A stretch of DNA of 64,000 nucleotides from Crocinitomicaceae bacterium (GCA_029252405.1 JAQXBM010000064.1:62001-126000); one strand, 5' to 3'. Shown: positions 45,776 through 53,708, numbered from the stretch's first letter. Numbers and translations: made by a program. The notes: generated by a model not told the origin, from the sequence alone.

Positions 45776-47545
45776 TTATGGATTTGTGAGTTGAACAACG
45801 GTAAAGTTTTCAAGTATTCCGCTGAATTCAAATTCAGAATCGACGTAGAATTTTGCAGTTGTACCTTTCTTCTGTTTCGGCACTTTATAGAAGAATTCAT
45901 AGGAATTTGATTTTCCTTCAGTGCAATAGACATTGAACAAGCGAATCCGTCGTTTTTTAAGTTGTTTCCCTTTGCCACTTCGGCACGCCAGATAACTCGT
46001 TTGAAATCCATTTTCTGCTTTAATCGTGGCGCTAATTTTTAGCCAAGCGTCATCGGAGGCATTAACATCAAGATTTAAAAATGAGGTTTTACCTATTTGG
46101 ATGGGTTCATTGGATTGATGCAGTACTTTTTTCTTGAATCCACTTTCATCGTTGAGTATCTCGTCCGTATCCAGCAGGCTCATGTCAACAGGCGTAGGGT
46201 CGCTATTGAGATAGATGTGGGCGTAGTAAAGTCGATTGTTGTCTCGAGTATGAATGATTCCGTCGTTGTATTGTCCAATTTGAAAGAGGTTGACAAAAAT
46301 TAAATAGCCTGCAACAGGAATCAAGAACCATTTCCATTTCTTTTGAAGGATGGTGTGAATAACTGCCGTCAATGGCAATGCGAAAATGGGGTAACTTTGC
46401 GTCAATGCCCGTGTGGAGTATTGTGCTCCGTATTTCCAATCGGCCCAAGAAATAATGATCCAAATATTCAGCAAGCAAAAAATAATCACGGATCTTCTGA
46501 AGGGCATGTTTTTCATGAAAAAGAAACCAGCAATAAACAAAATGGTGACGGGCGTGTAAATGAACCATCCTGTTTCCCAGCCAAAAAGCACTCGGAAAAA
46601 TGGCGTCAAAAATCGCCAGCTACTCCCAACGTCGTGGATGAAGGTTCCAGCGGTCATTTTCCAATAAATCAATTGGGGTAGAATACCAATTAAACCAAAG
46701 GCAATGGTGATGTAAATGTGCTTTTTGTGTCTTCGAACAAGTGCCCATTTTTCTTGTTTCGCCTCTTTGGATTGCGTATTCCAGAGGAGCGGAATAAACA
46801 ACATGATTGCTTCAGTAGGGCGCGAAATGGTCGCCAAACCAATGATTAATCCAATGGCAGCCGCCCAAAAGAAGGTCGGTTTTTCATGCCATTTGACCGT
46901 CGCGTAAAGAATTAGGACGTACAAAGGAAAAATGTAGACATGACTCAATCCTGCATCAACAGAAATGTATTGAATCAGGTTCGATGCCAAGAAAAGTAGA
47001 ATCAAACTAATGGAAACGGCTAGGTCGTCGTAATACCGAAGGAGAATGTTCCGAAGTAAAAACAAGGCAAGAATGCAGTACAAAACTGCTCCGTAAGCCA
47101 AGGTGTACTGATAAGGTGGTGAGAATCCATCTGCGGGATAATCAGAATTGAGCGCGATTACATGCGCAATTCCAAATAGTGGCATCTGCATGATTGATAC
47201 GCCACCCAAATATTTGTTGACGTAGTTACCATTGTCTGCTTTGTGCGCTTGGTAGAAGTTACCATCTGACAAATGGTATTTCTCGTTCATTTCTGGATAC
47301 CAATCCAATTCTGTGAAATCGTCGTAAATGAATCCTGAAGGCAGGTACATGTAATATCCCAAACCATCCCAATTGGTGAGCATCATTGGGTAGCTTCTGT
47401 CAAAGTAAGAATAGGTGTATCGCGTTTGTAACAGCGTAACTGAAACAATAATACACGCGATAAGTGAGATGATATTCTTCAAAAACTGACAAATTTTGAC
47501 CGAAGATAGGTTTTGAAAAGGAATTTTTGGCAGATGAAAAGTCAC
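45776..47545 (-). CDS. GT-C type membrane glycosyltransferase-like protein
   Basis: The 589-residue protein has an N-terminal helix (about residues 24-43) and a periplasmic loop with TNWDGLGYYMYLPSGFIYD, whose Asp is typical of GT-C enzymes. About ten further helices follow, and a soluble C-terminal part is beta-type. It likely transfers sugar from a lipid-linked donor at the periplasmic face of the inner membrane. The start is GTG 47545; an in-frame TTG at 47482 would start directly at the membrane helix after a TATCTTCG box, so the true start may lie there. Confidence 0.75.
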   Translation of the reverse strand: MTFHLPKIPFQNLSSVKICQFLKNIISLIACIIVSVTLLQTRYTYSYFDRSYPMMLTNWDGLGYYMYLPSGFIYDDFTELDWYPEMNEKYHLSDGNFYQAHKADNGNYVNKYLGGVSIMQMPLFGIAHVIALNSDYPADGFSPPYQYTLAYGAVLYCILALFLLRNILLRYYDDLAVSISLILLFLASNLIQYISVDAGLSHVYIFPLYVLILYATVKWHEKPTFFWAAAIGLIIGLATISRPTEAIMLFIPLLWNTQSKEAKQEKWALVRRHKKHIYITIAFGLIGILPQLIYWKMTAGTFIHDVGSSWRFLTPFFRVLFGWETGWFIYTPVTILFIAGFFFMKNMPFRRSVIIFCLLNIWIIISWADWKYGAQYSTRALTQSYPIFALPLTAVIHTILQKKWKWFLIPVAGYLIFVNLFQIGQYNDGIIHTRDNNRLYYAHIYLNSDPTPVDMSLLDTDEILNDESGFKKKVLHQSNEPIQIGKTSFLNLDVNASDDAWLKISATIKAENGFQTSYLACRSGKGKQLKKRRIRLFNVYCTEGKSNSYEFFYKVPKQKKGTTAKFYVDSEFEFSGILENFTVVQLTNP

Positions 47546-47606
47546 AAATCGGTTGATTTATCGAAAAAATGGAGCTATTCGTCTGATTTTTGGCAGTTTG
47601 ATCAGG

Positions 47607-47635
47607 TTTGGCACATTTTTTAGACACTATATTCT
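47607..47635 (+). promoter_or_regulatory. Candidate promoter of small RNA copy 1
   Basis: TTTGGCACATTTTTT at 47607-47621 is identical in front of both small-RNA copies and begins with a -33-like TTTG. TATATTCT at 47628-47635 is a six-of-eight match to TAnnTTTG with 17-nt spacing. Confidence 0.5.
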
Positions 47636-47636
47636 C

Positions 47637-47707
47637 GAATAGTGGTTAGGTTAGGTTAACAGAGAACGCCTGTTCTCTGGGAAAGCGGTCGCAAGGCCGC
47701 TTTTTTT
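47637..47707 (+). ncRNA. Candidate small RNA, tandem copy 1 (71 nt)
   Basis: The 71-nt element starts GAATAGTGG and then has an unpaired stretch of TTAGG-type repeats (GGTTAGGTTAGGTTAA). Hairpin 1, CAGAGAAC-GCCT-GTTCTCTG, follows (8 bp, perfect). It ends in a terminator hairpin AAAGCGGTC-GCAA-GGCCGCTTT with a GNRA loop and a run of seven T. Copy 2, 208 nt downstream, differs at one base. That base changes a U-G pair of the terminator stem into U-A, so pairing is kept. No open frame fits. It is most likely a free-standing regulatory RNA, with the unpaired repeat as possible target-binding seed (inference). Confidence 0.7.
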
Positions 47708-47815
47708 ATGCCCTAATGTGAAGATTCAGTTCGTCCATCTGAATAATTTCTCTGACCAGGTCGATTCATCGAATAAATAGGGCGTTTCAACAGTTTTTTC
47801 TATTTCACCGCAAGG

Positions 47816-47842
47816 TTTGGCACATTTTTTCGTCTAAAGTAA
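47816..47842 (+). promoter_or_regulatory. Candidate promoter of small RNA copy 2
   Basis: TTTGGCACATTTTTT at 47816-47830 is identical to that before copy 1. The -7 region (around TAAAGTAATTG) is diverged and a poor match to TAnnTTTG, so the two copies may differ in strength. Confidence 0.4.
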
Positions 47843-47844
47843 TT

Positions 47845-47915
47845 GAATAGTGGTTAGGTTAGGTTAACAGAGAACGCCTGTTCTCTGGGAAAGCGGTCGC
47901 AAGACCGCTTTTTTT
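47845..47915 (+). ncRNA. Candidate small RNA, tandem copy 2 (71 nt)
   Basis: This element is identical to copy 1 over 70 of 71 positions and has the same two hairpins and seven-T terminator. The only difference is A at 47904 where copy 1 has G at 47696; it makes the second stem AAAGCGGTC/GACCGCTTT fully Watson-Crick. The spacer between copies is not conserved beyond the upstream box, which points to selection on the RNA. It ends 93 nt before the AtoE-like gene, so a leader (riboswitch-type) role for that gene is the main alternative. Confidence 0.7.
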
Positions 47916-48008
47916 GTGCCCAAATTTTCTTGGAATTCAATTGGCGAATGATGCTTCACATTCGCTTTTTCTTATTTTCGTACGAGGAACAACTTCGAAT
48001 CAACTTCT

Positions 48009-49388
48009 ATGAAATTGCTTAACGGTATCGAGAAAGTATTTAAATCGTTTTTACCGACGCCTTTCACCATCGCTATTCTCATTACCATTGTCACTTTTCT
48101 CCTAGCGTTTTCTTTAACGGATTCTGATTTGGATTCAGGCTCGCGAGGATTGGAACTCGTTGGGTTTTGGTACAACGGCCTCTGGAAAACGACACTACTG
48201 GAATTCGCTGTGCAGATGATGTTGATGCTTGTTTTGGGACATGCTCTAGCTCTCACAAAACCTGTCGATCGATTCATGAGTTTCATGACGCGGTTCTGTA
48301 ATAATACGGCGACTTCAGCCTTCACAGTGACCCTTTTGACCATTCTTGTTTCTCTCTTCAATTGGGGCTTGGGGTTGATTTTTGGTGCCATCCTTGCGCG
48401 GAAAGTAGGGGAACAGGCAGCGATCAAAAACATCAATTTGAATTATGCACTGATTGGCGCTGCAGGATATAGCGGCTTGATGGTGTGGCACGGTGGAATT
48501 TCAGGATCGGCGCCCATTAAAGCATCTGAGCCCGGTCATGTCGCTTCATTGATGGAAGGTATTCTTAGTCCCGATGAGTTAGCGCACTTGCCGGAAAGCA
48601 TCCCAATGACTGAGACAGTATTCGGATCAATGAACTTGTTCGTGATGGTGCTGCTCATTATTTGCATTCCGCTCTTCATGTTTTGGATCGGGAAACGATC
48701 AAAGAAGTCCGACAGTTTGCCGGTGGTGAAATCTTCAACGACCGCTAACGAAGATATAGAAAGTACTAAAGTTGATAGTTCCCCCTGGTTTTCACGAACC
48801 ATTGGTTTATTGATTTGTGCATACGCGGTATATATTGCTGTTACCGCCATAATCAAGGATAAAGAATTTGTGCAGCCTAACTTTATCAATTTCACTTTGC
48901 TCGGGTTGGGTTTACTGCTACATTCGAGTGTTCATGGGTTCTTAAAAGCGATTGATCAAGCGATTCGCGGAGCAGCAGGAATTCTCATTCAATTTCCTCT
49001 GTACTTTGGAATTATGGGCTTGATGATTGGCTCGGGTTTACTCCAAGTATTCTCTGATTTCTTCGTTGATATTTCCACGGAAGTTTCATTCCCTATTTAT
49101 TCCTTCATCAGTGCTGGAGTTGTGAATGTTTTTGTGCCAAGTGGAGGAGGGCAGTGGGGTGTTCAGGGTCCAATTATTGTTCAATCTGCCCTGGAGCTAG
49201 GTGTGAGTCTTCCTAAATCGATAATGGCGCTCGCCTACGGCGATCAATTGACAAATATGCTGCAACCATTTTGGGCTTTGCCACTTTTGGGTATTACAGG
49301 ATTGAAAGCGAAAAGCATTTTGCCTTATACGCTGTTGATGATGTTGGTGGGAGCGGTAATTTACCTCGCAGCGCTACTCATATTTTGA
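48009..49388 (+). CDS. Short-chain fatty acid transporter-like protein (AtoE/TIGR00366)
   Basis: The 459-residue inner-membrane protein has about 12 helices and the family segments FNWGLGLIFGAILARKVG, YSGLMVWHGGISGSAPIKA and FVPSGGGQWGVQGPI. E. coli AtoE carries acetoacetate/short-chain fatty acids; the bacteroidal substrate is unknown. A TATTTTCG box lies upstream. It follows the two candidate small RNAs and precedes the Nramp-like gene by 3 nt, so these two transporters probably share a transcript. Confidence 0.88.
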   Translation: MKLLNGIEKVFKSFLPTPFTIAILITIVTFLLAFSLTDSDLDSGSRGLELVGFWYNGLWKTTLLEFAVQMMLMLVLGHALALTKPVDRFMSFMTRFCNNTATSAFTVTLLTILVSLFNWGLGLIFGAILARKVGEQAAIKNINLNYALIGAAGYSGLMVWHGGISGSAPIKASEPGHVASLMEGILSPDELAHLPESIPMTETVFGSMNLFVMVLLIICIPLFMFWIGKRSKKSDSLPVVKSSTTANEDIESTKVDSSPWFSRTIGLLICAYAVYIAVTAIIKDKEFVQPNFINFTLLGLGLLLHSSVHGFLKAIDQAIRGAAGILIQFPLYFGIMGLMIGSGLLQVFSDFFVDISTEVSFPIYSFISAGVVNVFVPSGGGQWGVQGPIIVQSALELGVSLPKSIMALAYGDQLTNMLQPFWALPLLGITGLKAKSILPYTLLMMLVGAVIYLAALLIF

Positions 49389-49391
49389 TTC

Positions 49392-50660
49392 ATGGCAGAA
49401 AAGAAAAGCATATCCAATTTCATTAAAACGCTCGGGCCGGGAATTTTATTTGCGAGCACAGCAATTGGTGTTTCCCACTTGGTTCAAAGTACGCGTGCTG
49501 GAGCGGAGTATGGATTTGCGTTAATCGCTTTTGTGATTGCTGCGAATGTATTCAAATACCCGTTTTTCGAATATGGAAGTCGCTATGCGAATGCCACGGG
49601 AACAACCATCATTGATGGTTACAACCGCATCGGTAAATGGATGATTTGGCTCTATTTTCTGATAACGATCGGAAGTATGTTTTTTGTGTGTGGAGCCGTT
49701 GGAGCAGTAACTTCTGGATTTTTGCAGAACCTTTTTGGTATTTCTTCGTGGGGGATTTGGGCGACCGTTTGTTTGTTCGTTTTTTGCACGAGTATATTGA
49801 TCGCAGGGAAGTACAAAATCCTCGATTCCATGACGAAGATTATTGGAGTCGTACTGCTTCTTTCGACATTGCTTGCGTTTGTATTGGCACTGATGAAAGG
49901 TGCGTCGCCGGCAAAAGCAGATTTCGTTGCACCCGAGATTTTCTCAAATGATAGCATGTTGTTCATCATTGCGCTCATGGGATGGATGCCGACTGCAGTT
50001 GATTTGAGTGCTTGGAGTAGCTTGTGGACCATTGAACGCATCAAGCAAACGGGGTACAAACCAAGCATGAAAGAAACCTTGGCGGACTTCAACTTCGGTT
50101 ACATTGTTTCCGCTGTTCTGGCTGTTTGTTTTCTCACTCTGGGTGCGTATGTTCTTTATGGAACGGGGAAGGAACTTCCAGAAGGTGCTGCAGGTTTTGC
50201 GAGCGAAATTGTCAGGTTGTTTACCACGTTTATTGGTGATTGGAGTTACATTATTATTGCCATCGCTGGATTCTCGATCATGTTTGGAACCTGCATCACC
50301 GTGTTTGATGGGTACGCTCGCAGCATTGAACGAAGTTCGATTTTGTTGTTCCAAGAAAAGGTTGAGGAAAAGTCAAGTTCGAGCAAGGTCTACATCGCCA
50401 GTTTGCTTATGGTGGCGCTTGGTTCTTTTGGAATTATTTTCTTTTTGGGTAAACAATTGAAGAGTCTCGTCGACCTGGCAACGACAATGAGTTTTATGAT
50501 TGCTCCCGTAATTGCCATTGTGAACTACAAGCTGGTTACTAGTAGTCATGTCAAGCCTGAAGATCAACCGAAATTGTGGTTGCGAATTCTCAGTTGGCTC
50601 GGAATCATCTTCTTAACTGGATTCGCGATTTACTACGTGAAAATTCGATTCTTTAGTTAG
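49392..50660 (+). CDS. Nramp-related transporter without canonical metal-site motifs
   Basis: The 422-residue protein has about 11 helices with an Nramp-like frame (ISNFIKTLGPGILFASTAIG start). In place of the TM1 metal motif DPGN it has TAIGVSHLVQSTRAG, and in place of the TM6 MPHN-type motif it has GWMPTAVDLSAWSS. The metal-binding Asp, Asn and Met are therefore missing or altered, and the substrate may not be Mn or Fe. It follows the AtoE-like gene by 3 nt and is probably co-transcribed. Confidence 0.82.
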   Translation: MAEKKSISNFIKTLGPGILFASTAIGVSHLVQSTRAGAEYGFALIAFVIAANVFKYPFFEYGSRYANATGTTIIDGYNRIGKWMIWLYFLITIGSMFFVCGAVGAVTSGFLQNLFGISSWGIWATVCLFVFCTSILIAGKYKILDSMTKIIGVVLLLSTLLAFVLALMKGASPAKADFVAPEIFSNDSMLFIIALMGWMPTAVDLSAWSSLWTIERIKQTGYKPSMKETLADFNFGYIVSAVLAVCFLTLGAYVLYGTGKELPEGAAGFASEIVRLFTTFIGDWSYIIIAIAGFSIMFGTCITVFDGYARSIERSSILLFQEKVEEKSSSSKVYIASLLMVALGSFGIIFFLGKQLKSLVDLATTMSFMIAPVIAIVNYKLVTSSHVKPEDQPKLWLRILSWLGIIFLTGFAIYYVKIRFFS

Positions 50661-50663
50661 TGT

Positions 50664-50820
50664 GAAGTTCCCGCCAGGGCGGAGGACGGCAGTCCCAGAC
50701 GGCGAACAGGGAGTGAGGCATGTTTCAACATGGCACTTGTGCCCCTGTTGGGAAATAGCAGAACCACTGGTTGTGGCTGGGCTAAAGTTCGCAGACCGTT
50801 TGGGCGGCAAAAAAATCAAG
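50664..50820. other. GC-rich structured spacer with a 17-bp interrupted stem
   Basis: This spacer is clearly richer in G and C than its AT-rich surroundings. CCGCC-AG-GGCGG lies at 50671-50682. A nested hairpin runs from 50705 to 50749: AACAGGG/CCCTGTT outside, AGTG/CACT in the middle and CATGTT/AACATG inside, with small bulges. I find no convincing gene; the frames that are open across it change composition abruptly. It could be a structured RNA, a REP-like dispersed element or a remnant of transferred DNA. The following 100 nt include CGACTCCGTTCGATG, reminiscent of bacteroidal intergenic palindromes. Confidence 0.5.
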
Positions 50821-50923
50821 ATAGAAATAGTTCAATATCGAGATATGTCGATGAACTAACTAAAAGTTCAGTTGAAAACGGTTCCCATCTCGACTCCGTT
50901 CGATGTCCGGCTCAGTCGTCGGG

Positions 50924-51274
50924 TTACAATTCATCAATCCGTTCAGTAGGTCTCCCAACTACGGCCTTTCCGTTTTTCACAATAATCGGTCGCTCAATCA
51001 ATTTCGGGTACTGAATCATTGCATCAATCCATTCTTTTTCAGAAAGATTCTTGCCTTTGAAGTTTTCCTTGAAATCTTTTTCTCCTTTTCGAATTAAGTC
51101 AGCCGCGGGCATTCCCAATTGACTCAACACTTCTTTTAAATCAGCAGCCGTCAACGGATTTTTCAAGTATTCAACTACTTCGTATTCGGCATTTTTATCA
51201 TCGAGGTGAGCGAGTGCCAAACGGCTTTTTGAGCAGCGATTGTTATGGTAGACGGTGTATGTGTTCTTTCCCAT
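50924..51274 (-). CDS. ArsC/Spx-like arsenate reductase-family protein
   Basis: The 116-residue protein has the thioredoxin-like start YTVYHNNRCSKSRLAL with the single active Cys at residue 14, and the ends KNPLTAADLKEVLSQLGM, ERPIIVKNGKAVVGRPTE. It matches the YffB/ArsC glutaredoxin-like family, often not a true arsenate reductase. The ATG at 51274 is chosen because the upstream in-frame ATG (51307) lies right after the promoter box at 51309-51316. Confidence 0.88.
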   Translation of the reverse strand: MGKNTYTVYHNNRCSKSRLALAHLDDKNAEYEVVEYLKNPLTAADLKEVLSQLGMPAADLIRKGEKDFKENFKGKNLSEKEWIDAMIQYPKLIERPIIVKNGKAVVGRPTERIDEL

Positions 51275-51308
51275 GAGACTAATTTTGTTAAAACCTTTGA
51301 AGATCACA

Positions 51309-51316
51309 CAAAAGTA
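51309..51316 (-). promoter_or_regulatory. -7 box TACTTTTG of the ArsC-like gene
   Basis: TACTTTTG on the minus strand is an exact TAnnTTTG match, 34 nt before the chosen ATG. No clear -33 TTG is present at 19 nt. Confidence 0.5.
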
Positions 51317-51364
51317 ATTTTATTGGCGTAAATTGTCTCGAACATTATTCAATAAACCCGTAGT

Positions 51365-52371
51365 ATGAAAATCATTTTCGCATTCACCGCACTGCTTATT
51401 TCGACATCAGCTTTCTGTCAAACTTACTCGTTTTCTTCATTTCCCGGGGGTATTCTGACTTAGTGGCGTCAACCTCACTCAACAATGGTCTAACATGGGA
51501 TGATCCATATTTCAATGTTCCTATAGGTTTCACTTTTGAGTATTTTGGAGAATCAACAACTACTATTGACATTAGTGATGATGGCCTCGGAGGAATCCTG
51601 AGTGTTGGAGATTGCGCAATCGACCCTACTTTTTCCTATTTGGTCGCTTACGGCACTGATATAATTGATCGCGGCTACGATGGCGCTGCTTCACTCTCGA
51701 ATATTTCATACAAAACAGAAGGTACAGCAGGATCAAGAATCTGTAAAATTGAGTGGAATAATGTCGGCTTTTATAGCGGCACCAATGACATGAATGGAGA
51801 TAGAATTGACTTTTTGAATTTTCAATTGTGGTTATATGAGACTTCAAATGCCGTTGAAATTCGCTTTGGCCCCAAGTCAATCACTGAACCCTCGATAGAT
51901 TTTGAAGGGGAAACAGGATCCTTTGTGGTTTTGGCTCATGATATTGATTGTGCGAGCAGCGATATTTTTGGACATCAACTGATGCTGTCGGGAAGTCCTG
52001 GAAATCCTGATTTTTACGACAATGTTTACAACCTGGAAGATACGCTTGTGTTCTTGGATGGTGCAATTCCGCCATTTATGGTGTACCGATTCGTCCCTGA
52101 ATCTACTGCTTCTCAAGATGAGCTAAGTGCGGTTGCTCCGTTTTCTATTGTTCCTAATCCTGCTGATTTCGAATTGAGATTACTCAAGGGTGAAGGCGCA
52201 GAAGAAGAGATTCGTAGAGCATCAATTGTTGATTTGAACGGAAAGCTGCTTGTGAACAATCTTGAGTTCAATCAGGCGATCTCTATTGCTGGTTTGCAAT
52301 CGGGTATGTATTTCGTCCAAGTGGAAATGAAATCTGGAGAGATGTATTCTGAAAAATTCACGAAGCGTTAG
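51365..52371 (+). pseudogene. T9SS type A secreted protein split by a frameshift in a G tract
   Basis: An ATG at 51365 opens a signal peptide (KIIFAFTALLISTSAFCQ) and TYSFSSFPGG, then a stop at 51461-51463. The continuing frame begins right there and encodes SDLVASTSLNNGLTWDDPYF, ending in a type A sorting domain (about the last 80 residues: PFSIVPNPADFELRL, MYFVQVEMKSGEMYSEKF). Adding one G to the CCCGGGGG tract (51443-51450) restores a single frame of 336 residues reading PGGYSDLVAS. The present sequence is therefore one G short. It could be phase variation, recent inactivation or a base-calling error. A terminator follows the stop. Confidence 0.75.
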
Positions 52372-52387
52372 GAGGATTTTCTCGAAT

Positions 52388-52437
52388 AAAAAAATCCCCT
52401 TATCCCGATAATTATCGAGACAAGGGGATCTAATTTT
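52388..52437. terminator. Bidirectional terminator between T9SS protein and peroxiredoxin
   Basis: ATCCCCTT (52394-52401) and AAGGGGAT (52422-52429) pair over 8 bp, with CGATAATTATCG forming an inner stem. A T run follows on the plus strand and an A run precedes, so both convergent genes are served. Confidence 0.85.
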
Positions 52438-52452
52438 TAGAACTACTATTTC

Positions 52453-53085
52453 TTAGTGCGAAGCCAAGTAATCAGCAACTCCGTCGAAGCTTGCTTTCAT
52501 TCCGTCGTCACCTGCTTGCCAGTTTGCTGGACAAACTTCACCGTTTTCTTCGAAGAATTGAAGAGCATCAACCATTCGTAATGCCTCATCTACGTTTCTT
52601 CCAAGTGGGAAGTTGTTCACCAATTGGTGCATAACAATTCCTTCTTTGTCAATCAAGAACAATCCACGGTATGCGATCATTGGACCTGTTGCAACCATTT
52701 CCATTTCTTCATTGTACTCATACTCACCAGCCAAAACACCGTAAGCATCAGAGATAGTCTTTGTAGTGTCAGCGATGATTGGGTAAGTGATTCCTTCGAT
52801 TCCACCTTTGTTTTTAGGTACTTGCAACCATCCCCAGTGAGACTCCTCTGTATCTGTTGAGCAAGCAACAACTTTCGCTCCTCTTTTTTCGAATTCTGCT
52901 AGTTTCGCTTGAAACGCGTGCAATTCAGAAGGACATACGAACGTGAAATCTTTCGGGTAGAAAAAGAGAACAACTGGATTTTTTCCAACGAATTGATCCA
53001 ATGAAAAATTCTCAACAATTTCTCCTCCGTTTACTACTGCTCCTGCACTGAATGAAGGCGCTTTTTTTCCTACTAATACTCCCAT
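52453..53085 (-). CDS. 2-Cys peroxiredoxin (AhpC/Prx1 type)
   Basis: It reduces hydrogen peroxide and organic peroxides in the cytoplasm. The peroxidatic Cys is C51 in FYPKDFTFVCPSE, and the resolving Cys is near residue 185 in EVCPANWQAG; length is 210 residues. Both cysteines sit at typical spacing for typical 2-Cys enzymes. A TAAATTTG promoter box lies 77 nt upstream of the ATG. It stands beside dps and a divergent oxyR, forming a peroxide-defence group. Confidence 0.95.
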   Translation of the reverse strand: MGVLVGKKAPSFSAGAVVNGGEIVENFSLDQFVGKNPVVLFFYPKDFTFVCPSELHAFQAKLAEFEKRGAKVVACSTDTEESHWGWLQVPKNKGGIEGITYPIIADTTKTISDAYGVLAGEYEYNEEMEMVATGPMIAYRGLFLIDKEGIVMHQLVNNFPLGRNVDEALRMVDALQFFEENGEVCPANWQAGDDGMKASFDGVADYLASH

Positions 53086-53161
53086 TTTGTTTATTTATTA
53101 CGTGTTATTATGTATTCTATTTCAATGTCTTTGCCTCTTCGCAAGGACGTTTATTTAGGTG

Positions 53162-53169
53162 CAAATTTA
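53162..53169 (-). promoter_or_regulatory. -7 box TAAATTTG of the peroxiredoxin gene
   Basis: TAAATTTG on the minus strand matches TAnnTTTG, giving a leader of about 70 nt before the ATG at 53085. The -33 element is weak. Confidence 0.55.
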
Positions 53170-53224
53170 CGGATAATTCCTACTAACTTGTCGTTCGTTT
53201 AGATATAAATCTGCGAAAGACGGG

Positions 53225-53671
53225 TTATCTGTTAAGCCAAGCTTTGAACATCCAATTTGTTTTTTCTTTCTCGCGAATTAGATCACTCATTAGTCCGTTT
53301 GTTCCTTCGTCATCGGCTTCCCCAGTAATTTCAAGAAGCACGCGCTCTTGCTTCAATAATTCTTCCTGAGCGGATAGAATATAGCTTACACCTGTTGCTC
53401 CATCGTGCGTCAATTTGATTTCCGAAATGGGGCTCGTCTGTAAATACCCACTAAAACTCGATAACGGAGTTTCACCAATGGATAAAATGCGTTCCGCTAA
53501 ATCATCAACAATGACAAGTGTGCGGTTGTACAATTCTTCATATTTCAAATGCAATTCGAAAAAGCCCTGACCTTTGATATTCCAATGCAATGATCGAAGG
53601 TTCTGATAGTGTATTTGGTAGCTCGCTAAAAGCTGATTTAATTCCTCTGTATATTTTGTTGTGCTTTCCAT
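53225..53671 (-). CDS. dps: Dps-family ferritin-like protein
   Basis: The 148-residue protein would form a 12-subunit cage storing iron with peroxide as oxidant. It carries the ferroxidase stretch LHWNIKGQGFFELHLKYEELY (given in two parts: LHWNIKGQGF and FELHLKYEELY), with His and Glu residues at the usual places, and LAERILSIGETPLSS. It lacks an obvious basic N-terminal DNA-binding tail. It is transcribed away from oxyR across a 70-nt spacer holding a dyad. A TATCTTTG box stands 4 nt before the ATG. Confidence 0.92.
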   Translation of the reverse strand: MESTTKYTEELNQLLASYQIHYQNLRSLHWNIKGQGFFELHLKYEELYNRTLVIVDDLAERILSIGETPLSSFSGYLQTSPISEIKLTHDGATGVSYILSAQEELLKQERVLLEITGEADDEGTNGLMSDLIREKEKTNWMFKAWLNR

Positions 53672-53675
53672 AGAT

Positions 53676-53683
53676 CAAAGATA
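53676..53683 (-). promoter_or_regulatory. -7 box TATCTTTG of dps
   Basis: TATCTTTG on the minus strand is 4 nt before the dps ATG, implying a leaderless transcript. No -33 TTG is seen, which fits a promoter that needs an activator such as OxyR. Confidence 0.6.
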
Positions 53684-53708
53684 CTGTGAGTTCATTATAA
53701 TTATTATT

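Noticed and set aside
47637-47915. Integron attC-like site
   Set aside because: The hairpins end in T runs and lack the GTTRRRY/RYYYAAC core pair arrangement with bulged bases; no integrase is near.
50662-50859. 65-residue frame across the GC-rich island
   Set aside because: Composition changes abruptly along it and it has no recognisable protein features; the DNA is better read as a structured spacer.
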